Shown here: piece after piece, positions 13,007 through 28,000 of the stretch | Numbering within the stretch: the first letter of the stretch is position 1 | How the letters are laid out: the number at the start of each line of letters is the position of its first letter | The notes under the pieces: model-generated | Told to the model about the DNA's origin: nothing | The model's input: the letters and a program-made list of their open reading frames with translations, nothing else | Databases searched by the model: none | DNA from: Onchocerca lupi | Taxonomy: Eukaryota; Nematoda; Chromadorea; Rhabditida; Onchocercidae | Assembly: GCA_028564675.1 (NCBI GenBank) | Contig: JAOVVO010000314.1 | Span: 1-64,000 of the forward strand | Direction: 5' to 3' | DNA: 64,000 bases | Made by a program: the position numbers and the translations under genes

Positions 13007-16000
13007 CTAAACCAGATCTTTTTTACAATTTCGAGACATTGATTTCAAACGGCTCGAAGAACGCACTGCTGATATTCCATCATCTGAAAAAATTGAGAAC
13101 AGTGACAAAATTGAAGATGGATGATACAATGAGCTTTTTCTTTAAGCAAATGTTTGAAATTTTCCTCCTCTCAGAGATCCCAGATACATAACTGCTCTCG
13201 ATGTTTCGACGGCTAATAAACCACCAAAAACCGACATCCGCTTTATGTTTTTTTTGTACCTTTAAATGGTTCAAATTTTTATTTTTACCTTTAAATGGTT
13301 CAAAAAAAAAAGGAAAAAAAAAGAGAGAAAAAAACCACAGCATTTAACATTTATTAGAAAAGCAACAGAGAAAAAAAAATTACATGAACTTTGAGTTAGT
13401 GCAGAAGCACTAACGCCCATGCACGGTTGTGAGGGCCGATGGGCAGAATATTCTGGACTTTGGGAACGATCAATACGACTCGAAGATCTTCGAACATGAT
13501 CATCTTCTTCCGAATTTTCCTCGTCTGCTTCTGAAGACGAGCAAAATGCTGATCGATTATTATCATTCATCAGTGAAGACCTTTGACTATCATCATCTTC
13601 TTGACCTCCACCACAGCTACCCACTGCTCCACTTCGATGATCTTAAATTTGTTCTGTTTTATTTCTTTTATTCTGATGAGAAAACATTATTTAAAATTTC
13701 ATCACAAATGAATTAAAGGAACTGATTACACAAACAGCTAACCAAAAAAGTGTAAAATACAACGCAAATTTCCGCAAATGCAACAGAATCAAGAAGAAAT
13801 AAAAGTAGGAAATAAATATTACTTATCCTATTCCGACTATTTGGCCTATTATTTGCTAAATTAGGCTTCTCGTGTATGTGCCTTCCATCATTCTCAAATA
13901 ACAATGCATCGGAGACAGCATCGTAGTGTTCGTTAACATCCATAAGATGACTATCGGGTGAATCCACTAATTCTTTTGAATGCTTAATAAAAAAATATAA
14001 AAAGTTGGTAACAAAAACAATGAAAATAATAAAAGTATAGCAAAACATATCAAGAAAACGCAACTCTTACGTTCAATATGACAGTATTTCAAAAGAAACA
14101 TACTGTATCGTTCTGAATATCGGATGGAGGAGCATTCGGCGGAGGTGGAGGTATCATATCAAGCAATGTCTGCTTGGGCGGACTTCTCTTTCCATTCAAA
14201 GTACCTCCTTTATTTCGTCCATTTGAACTTCCTGTAATCACCACATGATGAACTTCTATTTATTCATTCTCTTACAAACTGAACACCACATCATGATGCG
14301 GAACTAGGCAATGAAACCCACATATACACCAAATGTAAAGCAATATCTAAAAGATGCACAAAATTATAAGGAATACATATTTTGCGAATACATGAGAAAA
14401 TGATGTACCTCCAGTACCATCAGAGGACTGTACATAAGAAACATCGGTATGTGGAGGACTTCCCGAATGATGATGGTTAATAGAACGCATTTTGCTATCA
14501 ACAAAAGGAGAACGTCGTTCGCCCAATGTATTATGATGTTTTGCATTCTCCTTGAAGCGTGCTGGAGGAGCAGAAGGAACCGGATTCGATGGAGGCATCG
14601 GAGCCCGAAGCATGTGATCCTTTAACCATCTCTGCCTGTTGCTCATCACCAGAGTAGTCGTTGCATATGGGGAAGGATCATCCTAGAATAAATTATTAAG
14701 TTTTTATATAAGATATAGAATAAAAATCACCGAATTCTAACAACCCCATTTATCTCACCATAAATATAGCTAAATTACCAATGAGTAAAACTCTTCAAAT
14801 TACGAGTTTTATGGCTACTATAACGAATAGAAATAACCGAAACCATCTAAGGATTTACTATTATCGTTCAAAAAGTCTATAAAGAGATTATAAAAAGATG
14901 CAAATATATATATATATATATATAGTATGAAGAAAGTGAGAGACAACTAACCAGAACTTGATGACCACTATAAAATGTTGATAAACTAGAGGCACCACCA
15001 GCAGTAAGTGCGGCATAATGATAATGATTGGGTGACTGGGCTCGATCCATAGCTCCCAACATATGTGCTGACGTATCGCGGTGTAATATCTGGCCATCCA
15101 TATAGAAATCCGCTTGATGTGGAGTTTGCGTATAAATGGGTGGCCCGTTACAATGTACACCATTTATGGAACTATTTAAAAGCGAACGCTGTGCTGAATT
15201 AAAATTCGAATGATCCATCCATAATGCATCTCGCGCTGTCAGATGAACACTACCATCATTGATTTTAATAAACGGCATACCTAATCGAGCTGAAAATCAA
15301 AAGTACAAATAGCAAACGAACTCTGTTCAATAAATTTTCTGTTGAGGAATAGTACTTCATGACTAGTTTTTTTTTCTTTGGATTTTTTTTTTTTTCATTC
15401 AATTCCCTGAATTTTCCATTTGATCATAAAATAAATGCCATTTCAGTAAAAGTTACAAAAGACCAAAACAAGGGTACAATAAGTGTGAATTTTCTAATCA
15501 GTTTAAATATGCCTGAAATGGGAAGCAGAAAATTCGAACATAACAACTATCAAAAATACCATATGTTCCATTTAGAAATAAAAGACAGAATAAAGAGAAT
15601 TCAGGAGAAATAAAGAAGACACACCAGCAGCTTTACCCTTCGATTTTCGCCATCTCCACCACATAAAGGTAATAAGGGCGATAAATGTAATCCATATCAA
15701 TACGCCGGCCGTAGCAATAAACCAAGGCCTCTTGATAATATGCAGCAAACGATCGCCAGACGAAATCCCACTCATTAACTGGATGTGTTCCCGCAGTGTT
15801 GCTTCATCTAAATAATATTTGTTTTTTACTGCATAAAATGTGAAATTTCAACAATATAATATCTTAACCAATAAAAATCGTGGTTCTTTTTCAGAATTAA
15901 ATAGCTTACTCATGGTGACAGCTTCAAGTCCATGATAAACTCCAACACCAGCGTTACTTCGTGCTGCAACTTTAACTCCATAAGTCATTTCGGGTATCAG

Positions 16001-19000
16001 ATGAAATAGCGTAACGCTTGCTGCACGTTCATTTGTTGTAATGTTTCGATTATATTTGGCTCCACTACCTAGCACGATAATCTGAAAGTAAAAAATTAGG
16101 CTGTGCCAATCGAAACAGAAAAATGAACTAACAAAAAAAGGAAATCTGGAACAAACCTGAAAACCCTTTAGAATCCCGTTTATTCCATCCGCAGGTGGCG
16201 GACGCCACGAAATTCGTAACGTCGTTAAATTCATCATTCGAACACGTACATCTGTTGGAGGTGAAGTAGGTGCTGCAATTATTTCAATTATGATATCACT
16301 GATTAATAAATTCTAATTTCAATATCTTACTGAGTAAGTGATAACATCCTTAAAAATAGGAAATGCAAAAACTTTGTTTTCAAATGCACTTCAATAACTA
16401 AAAAATAATAATGCCTATTTTAAAGTACCATAACTCTATTTCTTAAACGTATCTTGATTAATAAGTGCAAAGAGTATTTATTTCAGAGGTATACACATTC
16501 ATCTTTTTCTAACATTTACTGTACTATTTTAAAACCGTACTTAATTCAACTAACAATTAAATGCAACTTTTGGCAGTAATATGCTTTCCTTTCTAGAAAA
16601 CACTTATTGTACTAATTAGATAAAACCGATATTTATGTGATGTGTTATCATTTCTACGTTATACTTAACTTCATTCCTCATCGTTGACAATACTTATTTT
16701 AAAATGAAATGTTTTGTTTAATAGCTGGTCAACAAAAAACTTCTGACATTCTTTATTAACAAACAACAAAATGATAATGATAAAAGAAAACGTACGAGCT
16801 TCGCTAGTAGCTCCATTCAACGAATTACTTGGCATACCCTGCACGGTTTTGTGATATGGAATCACAAAAAATTCATAATTTTTAAAAGGACGTAAGCCAT
16901 TCACAATATATGTATCAGTGTCTGGTTTGGAGACATTCACCCAGTGGCTATCGGTGCCACTAGCTCCAGCTTGTTTTTGACCTGAAGTTGTCGGTACTAC
17001 CCTCCACTTGATGTAATAACCTTCTACTAATGGTTCATCTCTCCGACGCTGAAATTTGACACAATGTAAAAAACTCATCTCTTTTTTTTTTCTTTTTTTA
17101 AAAGATCAACAATAACCACAGAAACAATGAATATATGTCTCGAAATAATGATCGGATTATTGCTTAATAAATAATTGAAGGGAAAATAACAAGATATATT
17201 CACTGAAGCACATCTCATCGAATTAATACAATTGCATTCGCACAAATCTTTCTGTTGTAGGATTAATATTTTAGTCTATCCAATGATTAGGTAACTGATG
17301 GTTCTGGACAACTATACCATCCAGATCAAGTTGGATTTTACCTTCCAACTCAATTTCACAGCCGTAGCATTAACAGTTGTTGCTTCATCCAGTTTGATTA
17401 ACTGTTCCGACGCAATCCGTTCTCGAGCAGTATCTAAATCCATATCTGCATTTGTCATTTCACGTTCACCTAAAAGTTTTGTCAGGTCTAACCACATTTC
17501 AGTGAATTATAATATATATATGTGTGCTCCACTAGAAGATTATGACAAAATCTTTTTTCCAACATTCTCTTCTGCTAAACAACTATATGCACTCCATTTA
17601 CACCTTTCAGTTTACTGTCTATTATCTCATTTTTCTGAAGAATTATGAGTTGTTAATTTGTGTATATCCTAGAGGATCAAAATACCTCGATGTAATAATT
17701 GAATTACAACTTTTCCGGAAAAAAATGACAATTTTCGTAACTCAGCTGCCACCATTCAAATTAACGTCTTTCAGAAAAAAAAAAAATTCCTACATCTTTT
17801 AACAAAAGAATTTACTTTGTTCTTTCTGTGGTTTAATTTGAATAGCATCGCTCATTGGTGATGGTGGACCAATACCTTCAGAATTTTCAGCACGAACGAT
17901 GAAGATGTACGAATGTGAAGATTTCAAATTCGTCAGATGATATCTTGGACCAGAAATGTAATCAGGAACATTAAACCAGGTCTACAAAGTTTCAGATTTT
18001 GATCACAAACGATGCCATCTGTGAATTGAAATTAAACTGCATTAATCACTAGAACCAATTTTTCATTTTCGAAATCGAAAAACTCACCTGGCCCATTTCC
18101 GGACTGAAATACTGCAAAAGATAGCCATTAATCAAAGTAACACCATTTCTTTCCGGAATAGCCCATCCCAGATCAACGCCATCTTCAGTAACATTTTGCA
18201 CCGATGGTTTGCCCGGAGCAGATGGAAAAGCAGATAAGTTTGGCATACGAGTAAATGTAACCGATGGATTAGTGTGTTCTGTAAATTATAAGCGAATATA
18301 ATCTGATACAATAGTAACACAGGAAAAAGATGGTATATAATAAAACACAGTCAAATAATAGGGAATAATTTTAGATGATAGTTGTCTTTCCTATTTTTCT
18401 TGCAAATCTGAGATTTCACTGAACTTCAGCTGCATTAAGACTTGAATAAAAAACCTTGAAAAGATCACAACCTTCAACGACTAGAGATGCCGTCCATGTG
18501 GATTCACCATCCTGATTACGTGCCCGACATGTATAAACACCGGTATCACTTTTTCTGCAAAATAAAACTATGCACTTCAAAATTTGTTGCAAACTCGAAA
18601 ATTTTGTAATTGGTCTATAAATATGCTTTAACATGAAGGAAAGAAATAGATGCAACCTAGAGGATTATGTAAATCGATTATGTAAACTTTAAATCGATTA
18701 TTGTGAATAGCAACTGTACTGCTGGTAATTTAATTAATCCAAACAAATGAAAAAGAAAAGAAGTCTGTTTATAAATCACTGATAATGTTACACTGCGGCA
18801 AAGAGTTTAATCAAGAAATTCCTTACTTCAATTCGTCAATCTGCAATGATCCGGAAGAAAGTTGTTTGAAACGTGTTGCAAAATTCGCACCTTCTAGGTT
18901 AATTTGTTCGCCATTTTTTAACCAACTAATTTGAGGTATACTGCGTCCGTTTGCTGCACAGGGTAATATTGCTGAAGCACCGATCATTAACGTTTGATTA

Positions 19001-22000
19001 GAATGTCCATGTTCGATAATCGGTGGTGGATGTGAAGGCAATGCTAAAAGAGAAATTATATCTAACCATAAAAGATTAAATTGCAAACATTCTAAACAAT
19101 TAGTTCTCAGATTTCACTTAAATTTCCTCTTTTCAAACAAATCTTCATCTTTTTTTTTTCTTTTTTGAAAATAACCTGAACTATTCGAGACATTTCATCC
19201 TTCTGAATCAGATAAAACATGCAAAGTTATGAGAATGCAATGGAATAGGAATGACACAGGGTGATCAGAAAGCGTATAAACATGACTTTGTTAAATATGA
19301 TTTAATGATAGAAAGGAAATCCATAAATAGTTCTCGGATTCTTATCGCCAAGTGTAATTTTTATGCTACTACCAAAAGTTTCTCGGATTTGATAAAATTA
19401 AAGATCATTCAATTTACTCTGAATATTTAGTACAGTGCATAGTCATCGCAGCAGTGACTAGAAAAAAGCATAAATATTAACGAGGTCAAGAAGAACGACC
19501 TCATAAATCATTGTTTCAAGTCATCTTTTCCTGCTGCGAATTTACAGATCTTGATTTACAGCCCAACGATGTATGCCCATTACAGTAAAAGAAAGTATCA
19601 AAGATTCCATACAGTTAATGCTCAATATTCACTTCATGGTAGTACCAAAATCAAAACCTATAATATCAATGCACTATTCGAAAGAATCCAACTTAGAATC
19701 GAAAGTGACGTATAGACTTCAAAATCCTTTTTTTTTTTTCTTTCTCAAATTTATTTCATATATCTGTAAATAATTTTCTTTCGCGATACCTTTAACTTTG
19801 CTTCATTTAAATCTGTAAAAATTGTAGGCATATAAAATGAAACACAGTTTAAAAAAAAGATTACTTCCGTTGATGCAATACGGCGGTCCGTAAAGGCACG
19901 ATAAAGAAAGTGTTGTCGTTAAACTTAATACCGTCCCAAATACCATAATAAGTTGTCAAGGGATTGTTCGGATGAAAGCTGTGAGAAAAAGTTAGCTAAC
20001 GACAACAACAGCTTCTGTATTGATAACAGATGAAATAAAATTTGTAGTAGTAATACTGGTGATACGAGACCATCTGTGTCCGCATTCTTTGCTCCTTCCT
20101 CTTCACATGAATAGCCTGATAATTACAATCAGCACCTGAGAAGTTTGCATACTTTCTGGAAGAAGAATAATGATGGGGGATGTTGTTGATACGACACGCG
20201 CGTTGCAAAAATGAACAACAGTGAAAGAACATCAGCTTTTGTTCAAAGTGATGGAAGATTTTAAAATTGAGAAATAGAATAAAGTTTGGAAGATACAGTG
20301 AATTAGCATCTGAATATTACTGACACTTGCCTTCTGCATTACTACTAAGAGCAGAAATGATTTCAAAATGAACAACGACAACAGTCGTCGGTGTGGAGAG
20401 AGCATTAAATTCAATAACGAAGAATCGCATGAGACTGAAAGAGTTCAATTACATTCAATATTTATGTCAACCAGAGAAATATGAAAGATTTGCCGTTTGA
20501 AAAATGCATCACAAAATTATATTTGTAGTCTCTTATGTGATTTTCCGAATTCCTAGAACAATAGATGGATTAGAATGAATTCAAGCTTATCCACAAATAT
20601 TTCAGCAATTGCAAATTTATCACAATTAAATGAATAAAAAACAAATAAAATCTGTTAGAATTTCATTTCTTGAGATTATCAATGATAGACTGATATTTGA
20701 AGAGCGCTGACTGGGAAACACAACTGAACATATGTTACAGCAAACGATGAGCAAAAGTCGACAAAAGTGGTATCAGTGGCCGATATATCTTTTCTACTTC
20801 CTGCTTTTCTTGGGGCTTCTGTTAACAACGAAAGGGTCAAAACTGAGAAAAAGAAAGATGGATGGATGTGTTAAAAGTAACTAATTGATTTTATCTTTTT
20901 GCTAACTAACCGTTACATATACACTTCTTAGCTAAAATGTAACATTTTGACAAATTACTTCATCTTATCATATATTCAGATAATTTTTACAATAAAAATG
21001 TTAGAAGAAAAGGGAGTAAAAAGAACATTTAAAATTCAATAAAACTTGTATGAAAAAAGCACCGCAAATATCTTTAATATTTTGCACATCAATTTCTTGA
21101 AACATCAATAGCAATCTAAGCTTTCTTTCAAGTATTACAATATAAGAAAATAAAAGGGATTTGATAATGTAAAATTAAATGGTGTCAGTGGTCGATCAGT
21201 TAAACTTTATTACAACTTATAATCACTTTTTAATCCTTCACTTACTTATAAGTTTTTTATAAAAAGGAATGAAAGAGACTACTGCTAAAGTTTTTTATAA
21301 TTCCGCAAAATGGACGGTTAACTTGATGGCCTCGAGAGAAAAGAAAATAAACAGTGATTTTAAACTATAGGCAATCAAAAAATAACGATAAAGATGACAG
21401 GTAGGAAAAAGACGGAGAATAATTAAATGAATGATCAAGCAACAGAATCGAAAAATAGGCAGTTATATTAAAGAATGAAAATATTGGAAAGAAAACATTA
21501 TAGACATTTGAAGAAATGAAAGAATATAACATTCAAAAAATTTCCTGAGACAAAAATCATTATTTTCAAAGAAATAAAAAGAACTTTTTCTTAAAAGTTC
21601 GTTATTCAAGAATGATAATTACTATAATCATTTATCTATCCATTTCTTTTTCTTTTGTCAAAAGTTATACTGTTGATAACGACCCATTAATCTTTTTCAG
21701 AGAGATAATCTTCCAGTGAACGAAATAAATGATAAAAGATTTCAATTAATCGTGGGAAAAAAAATACTGCTATTGCGCATCTCTTAGGAGAAAATTGGTA
21801 AAACTACTCCAATGTATGCATTGGTAATGCCGCTAACACCAAAGTAAAATTAGTCTAATGGTTGACATAAATGCTACACTGGTGGATGAAAAATTTGTCA
21901 TCAAAACTGGAAATATTAATTAATTCAGGATGCGCCATGAGGGAATGTTTTTTTTTTTTCTTTTTCTTTTTCTCCAAAAAACTGTAAAAATGTCAAAGAT

Positions 22001-25000
22001 TCGAGTTATCAACATACTATTAGCCATGGAAAAGATTGTTCCATTCTCTCTACAAACAACATATGTGACTAAACTGTGATTGAAATCTTTCTATCAACAT
22101 TTATCGCTTTCTTCTCCTCTTTCTTTTTTTCAAAAAAAAGAAAAAAATTAATGAAAAGAACGATGAGTCATAGCTAGCTGATACATCAGGCATAAAAAAG
22201 GAGAACAGGCATAGAAAATATTAGCAATAAAATTGTGAAAAAAAGATATAAGTGATGAAAATAATTTCCAGAAATATTTACCAATGAAATTTGATCGATA
22301 ATTTCAAAAGCAAAAGGAAATGAGATGAAATTATACTAATAAATTGTGCAATAGAATGCATTTTTATAATAAGTTTAAGCATTATTCTTAGCTTACCAAT
22401 AATTCATATGCTTATAATCTAAGTTGAAATATAAATTAAAGTACAAGGATGAAAGAAAGAGATGGAAAGGGTAGAAATATCGGATGAAGTTTGAAAATGG
22501 CAACAACAGCTGTACCACCGAATCAACCTCAACGATCTCGAGAATATGTGAAGTGAGTTATGACGAAGCGCAATGACAGTATTTATCATCCACCAAACAA
22601 ATCGAATCAAAATGCATACCACATGGCGACGGCGTACGATAATTGACAACGTTTACACAATTTCTTACACCTTCCTTCAACCGATCGAAACCATCCAAAA
22701 TGATTTAGCGGCCAAAAGCAGAAACAGCAGCCGCAATACCAAGGCATTTCTCTCATCCGATAGATCTACTATTACTATGCCATACAAATATATATGTATG
22801 TGCTTGACTGTAAAATGTTTTCCTTGTAGATACGAATCAGCAGTAAAGAAGTGGACATTGGTCATCAAGAGAGGGAGTAGTAGGGATACTAAAAATGATG
22901 GATGCTTTCAATGATTGTAAATTAGCCGTAAAAATGGGAAAATATGAAAAGAGAAAAAGAAAAACACATAAACAAGCAATTGACACTCCTCTCTTCGCGT
23001 TGTGGGGGGTATATAATCTGACCGAACCGAAAATTGAAACAATGAATAGAGTATATCCTCAATTGACCAATGGGAAAAGGAAGAAACAGAAGGAGTGAAA
23101 TTATTCCTAAAACGGAAGCTGAAAGTGTGACAATATCTTTCTCGTTTGCCCGCCTTATCTTCTCGTCGTTTATTTAGTAGTGAGTCGACGATACCTGTAC
23201 GAATGGAACGATGAAGGGATTCAGTGAGGTGAAATAATCTTGCAAGGTCAAAGTGATATTATTGGTATTGACTGCCCCTGCTACTCCTACTACTGCTCAA
23301 TGATCGAAGAAGTAGAAGAGAGGGAGAGAAGAAAGATCATTTCTCACAATACACAGCTATATATTTAAAAAGGGTTAACAACAACCCAAACGAAACGAAG
23401 GAAGATTGGAAGATGCTAATTTGCGTTCGGTAAAGAAGAAAATTGATGTTAGAAGGGAGTGAAAAGGAGAGTAATTTACCACCACATGTTTCGCTACTTT
23501 TAGAGTATGGTACTAATGAATGTGACGATGACGATCCTCTTATTGTTCGATGACCGCCGAACGGGTCGCCGACGACGACGTTGATCAGGTCGTGAAGTAA
23601 TTTGACACCCATCATAAATGCCCATTTATAGTCATGTAAACAGCCAAACAACACACAAATTATCTCCCCACAATCACCAGTTAATGTCAAATGCCTCTCT
23701 GGTCATTTACGCTTATTATACTCGAATTCAAACTATACCCGTATATCATCATCAACTGATTTTCCTCCCATAAATAATGAACTCATCAATCAATCTATCA
23801 AAAAGAGTAATGCCTCATAAATAGAAGATTAGTGAGAATAAAAGATCCATTCGTTAATTGAAACATTATTTCGGTACAGCATGCAAATCGATTCCTGATT
23901 CTTACCATCACTCTCGCATTTCACAAAAACTCTAATAGCTTTCGCATCTGCTTGCTGCGAATATAATCAATTGACATTGCAGAATAAGCAAATACGAAAT
24001 GTATCCAACATTTGAAATTTGTATCAGTGATTTCTAGGTTGTTAAACTGTAAACAAAGGAAATATTATAGGAGTAGTTGATATGACTCTGGTAAACAAAC
24101 TGCATGCTCCAACCTCTAACCCTTTCTCTCTCCAACTATCACGCTTCCGCTAATCTTCGCCCCCAATATGGCTATTTAATAGACGACTTCAAAATATTGT
24201 CCAATGCCGCCTAAGCCATCAATTACGAGTAAATAATCTGTAAAGTATTAAATTATGCCACATTCCATTTTTCTAATCTCTCTTAGTTTGCGACTTCAAC
24301 AAGTCTCTTAATATATGAAATAATATAATAACTTTGTTTGAATAAATGCTTCTTTTTTCTCGACGATGTGAATGTTGACATTCAGTGCAATCTACAAAGC
24401 ACTTGTTTATTTATGAGGAATTTGTACAACTATCAATGAAAAGAATTCCCGAATTTTCACAAACTTACCATGATCTTTACGGACCTATATTTTCATAATT
24501 ACTTATGCTTTTTCTATTCATTTAATTTCTGTATTAAAAACAAATTTAAGATTTGCATACATCGGCCTTAATACTAACTTCAGTTCCCGAAAATTCTAAT
24601 TATACTTTTTACTACATCTTTCCAAAATGAAGAAAAGAATGTTATAAAGTTCTACGAAATTTCTATTTTCAGAAAAAAACCCACCGTAACCTTGTAAATT
24701 TTTAAATGAAACATTTGAAGAAAATAATTATAGCACATTGAAATTTGTAAGTCAAAACAAAATCACCCCAGCTCTTTTTTTTTTTTTTCTTTTTTAATCA
24801 TTAGATACTGTTAAAGTTACATAGACGGTTTGAAGATTTCAATTTAGCATTTCAATATTTATTTCATTATGTCCTTTTCCGGTTTACTAATTAGTCACAG
24901 CATTATTGAATCCATTAGTTGCTCATAAAACTAATCATCAACTTGACTAACATGAATATATGAAGTGACATTATAAAATTGAATATGAAGATAAGATTTG

Positions 25001-28000
25001 AAGAGTTTAAGCTGCCCTTCCAACAATGGTGACAAAGTAAAAAGTAGACGAATGGGATGAATGATCACATCACTATTATGAGCTAATGATTTATATATTT
25101 TATGAACGAAGAATAGGAGACATATTCCTCCTCGTGGAATGACAAGCAGCATTTTGCAGTTCCCATTGAATCGATTTTTGGAATTCGGATAAATCGTGTA
25201 ATAGCTTTATGTTTCCTAATTAAAGAGTCAGTACTAACATTCATAAACGGTAGGAATAGTTTTCATAGTTCGTTGACTACTCAAAGAGCAAACAATCGAG
25301 TACTACAATTGCTTGAATGATTGAAACAATCTCCTCACTACCATTTCTAATCCGAAACTAAAAATTATTTTCTTGTATACAAATGCTTTTCAATGAATTT
25401 CTATTCTACGAAAATTCTATGAATGGATATATAGAAAGATGATTTCCCAAAAAAATAAAATTTCCTTGGTGTTATTCAGAGTTACATGACTTCATAACAT
25501 TTTCCAAACATTTGATACATATAAATTTTATCATTCCTAAAAGATGCTCGCAATGGAACTAGAAATTCAGGTCACTAACGGTCAACAGAAGACTAAAATT
25601 AAATTACAACAAAAGCAAATATATCATTTCAGAGAGAGCATTACGGAATCCTTGAGATTATCGATAATGACATGATTAGAGAGATATATTGTCACATAAA
25701 AATTCATAAACAACAGTCCTTCTCATTCTTTAAATAAAATCTTTACAGAAATATTGTCATTTTGCAAATACTGACATCAAATTACTGACTCTTTCATTTC
25801 TCAATAACAAAAGACGGAAAGGATGTGACAAATAGCCCTAAACTTTATATGCTGATTGAAAAAAAAAAAAAGAAAAGAAAAAACTATAAGAAAAAGCGAA
25901 GTTTATCTTCTTTTTAACACAGAATTTTGATTGGTTCTCTAAACATTTTGGAGAACTACAGAAAATTTATCGTTTGCTTAACGCAATATGGCATGCCGGA
26001 AATAATCAATAGAAGTACAAAGCAAACTTTGCTTTTCTATGAATCGGATTTTTAAAATGATATATTTTGTTCGAAACTTGAAAAAGATATGTTTGGTACA
26101 AGAAAAGAGCATAATTTTGTTTCCCGATGTTAGTAGAAATTTTTCCAGTAAAAATTTACTATTATCCCTACAATTCGCAAATATGTATAGGAGACTTTAA
26201 AAAGATCGTGAAAAACTAGAATGTCATATTCGTACAGAAAAAAAAAAGAAGAAAAAGTGATAGAAAAACATGAGATTCAAATCCTGATTAAACACGTGAT
26301 ACTGCAGCTGCAAACCTATAACCATAAAATGATCAACCTAACACAGCATTACAATCAACTCAAGCAGACATCAAACATCTGTGATAATAATGCGATTATT
26401 AAATCTACGGAAGAATCCGATGTAAGAATGAAATTAAAAATTTACCATAAACGAATGTAATGACATGCACGAAATATAAAAATCTTCATTTCATTCGGTC
26501 GTCAACAAAAACTTAACAGAATAACATTCGTGAAAATTTCATAGACAAAATTTTCAATAATTTGTAGAAAAATCTGTTTTAATTTCATTTAACTGTTAAA
26601 CGTCTACTGATAAATTAACAAATAAATGCTATAAAATTTTTGCGTGGATGAAAACTTAAATTAGCTTGTGAAATTTTTATTAGGTACAGTTTGAATATGC
26701 TGTTCTATTAAATAGCAGCTATAATTTCTGCCTTTCGATTAAACACCATCGAAGGCACAAATTATTGAATTATTGAAATAGTTATTTCTTACACTTTTAT
26801 ACGTCTTCTTATGAGGAAGATTATAACGAAGACAGTCCCCATAAAAGCTTTGAACAAAGAATAATCGATGCGCTAACAACTTACGATCAAATATCGCAGA
26901 AAATAACATAAATTAGAAATAGCTGAAATAGTAGAAATGATAGAAAAAGATGCCGAAATTCAAGGAGAAAGAGGAAATGGTATAAGTAAAGAGAGAATTT
27001 ATCATATAAAACTATAAATATCAAGGATGGATTGGGTAAACTGCTTTAAAACAAAAGAACTGCCGTCCGACAAATATTGTATCAAATCTATTTGTTGTCC
27101 AACAGATATTATATCAAATCTATTTCCTATTTGTCATAGAGAGATTTTCGCATTGTTAATATAATGTAGTAATGTAGGATAGGAAAATTCCATGGAAATT
27201 ATGATTTATTCAAGTTTTTCATTTCTATACTAAATTTTTCTAGAAAGATATTGCTGCTAGAAAAGTCCAAATTTTAATTGTTAAATGCATCGTATTTTTA
27301 ACTGATAAAAATATGCTCCTTTTCCAGATATAACTGCAAATTAAATTGCTGAATAAAATTTAAGATGTCAACCGACATACTACTTCATTTGATCAAAAAT
27401 ATCTGATATATGTTATCAATCTTTTAAAATAAATAAAAGTAAAAGTTAAGTTTGAACTATCTGTTACCGAATAGTGATACTAAAATCAATGGCTTTCACA
27501 ATTTTCAGGAAGTGTGATCTAATTTTGATCGATCTTTTCATTAAAAGATATAAATAACGGTTTAGGAAAAAAAAGCCTTGTTCAAAAGATTAAGATGATG
27601 TGGGTACCTTAAATTTGTCTAAAAACTAGCAAACATTATAATTACTCTTCAGATCATCTATATTAAGTACCATAATCCAGAATATGATATGCAAAAGACT
27701 GTCCACTAATGAATTATGCAAGACTCACTTTTACTCGTAACTTTTAGCGCAGCTTTAGTGAGACTACTTCCGGCTAAATTCATTGCAGCACACACGTAAT
27801 TGCCTTCATCAGCAGGTCTTACATCCGCAACGGTAAGATCACCATCAAAAGTTACCTTTATTCTTCCATCCGGAGATGTGTGACCCGGAAAAAATACCTC
27901 CTGAAATCAAATCAGATTTCAGAATTTAAAATAAATTCCAGGATTTCAAAACTTCAGTGTTTTCCAAATCTATGAGTTTCAGAGTATACTTTATTTCTCA

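Larger units (their letters stand above)
19044..27728. other. 8.7-kb intron of sax-3 with a possible nested gene
   Basis: Intron between the Ig4 and Ig5 exons, far longer than the gene's other introns apart from the first. It carries a probable small nested gene at 19861-20232. A stretch at about 22440-23700 is less AT-rich than its surroundings, with many overlapping short open frames on both strands. The rest is AT-rich sequence with homopolymer runs. A diverged direct repeat containing ATATCAAATCTATTT sits near 27064-27126. Large introns of guidance receptors often hold enhancers, but nothing here proves that. Confidence 0.6.

Noticed and set aside
13429..13716. Plus-strand frame across the last large sax-3 exon
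   Set aside because: It is antisense to the coding exon 13641-13384, which matches the Robo tail in the other strand.
14888..15163. Second minus-strand frame overlapping a sax-3 cytoplasmic exon
   Set aside because: It is an out-of-frame shadow of the sax-3 exon 15289-14952, whose own frame carries the conserved tail.
22573..22914. 113-codon plus-strand frame in the sax-3 intron
   Set aside because: It overlaps other frames of similar length, has no splice partners and no recognisable domain; length is explained by the locally higher GC content.
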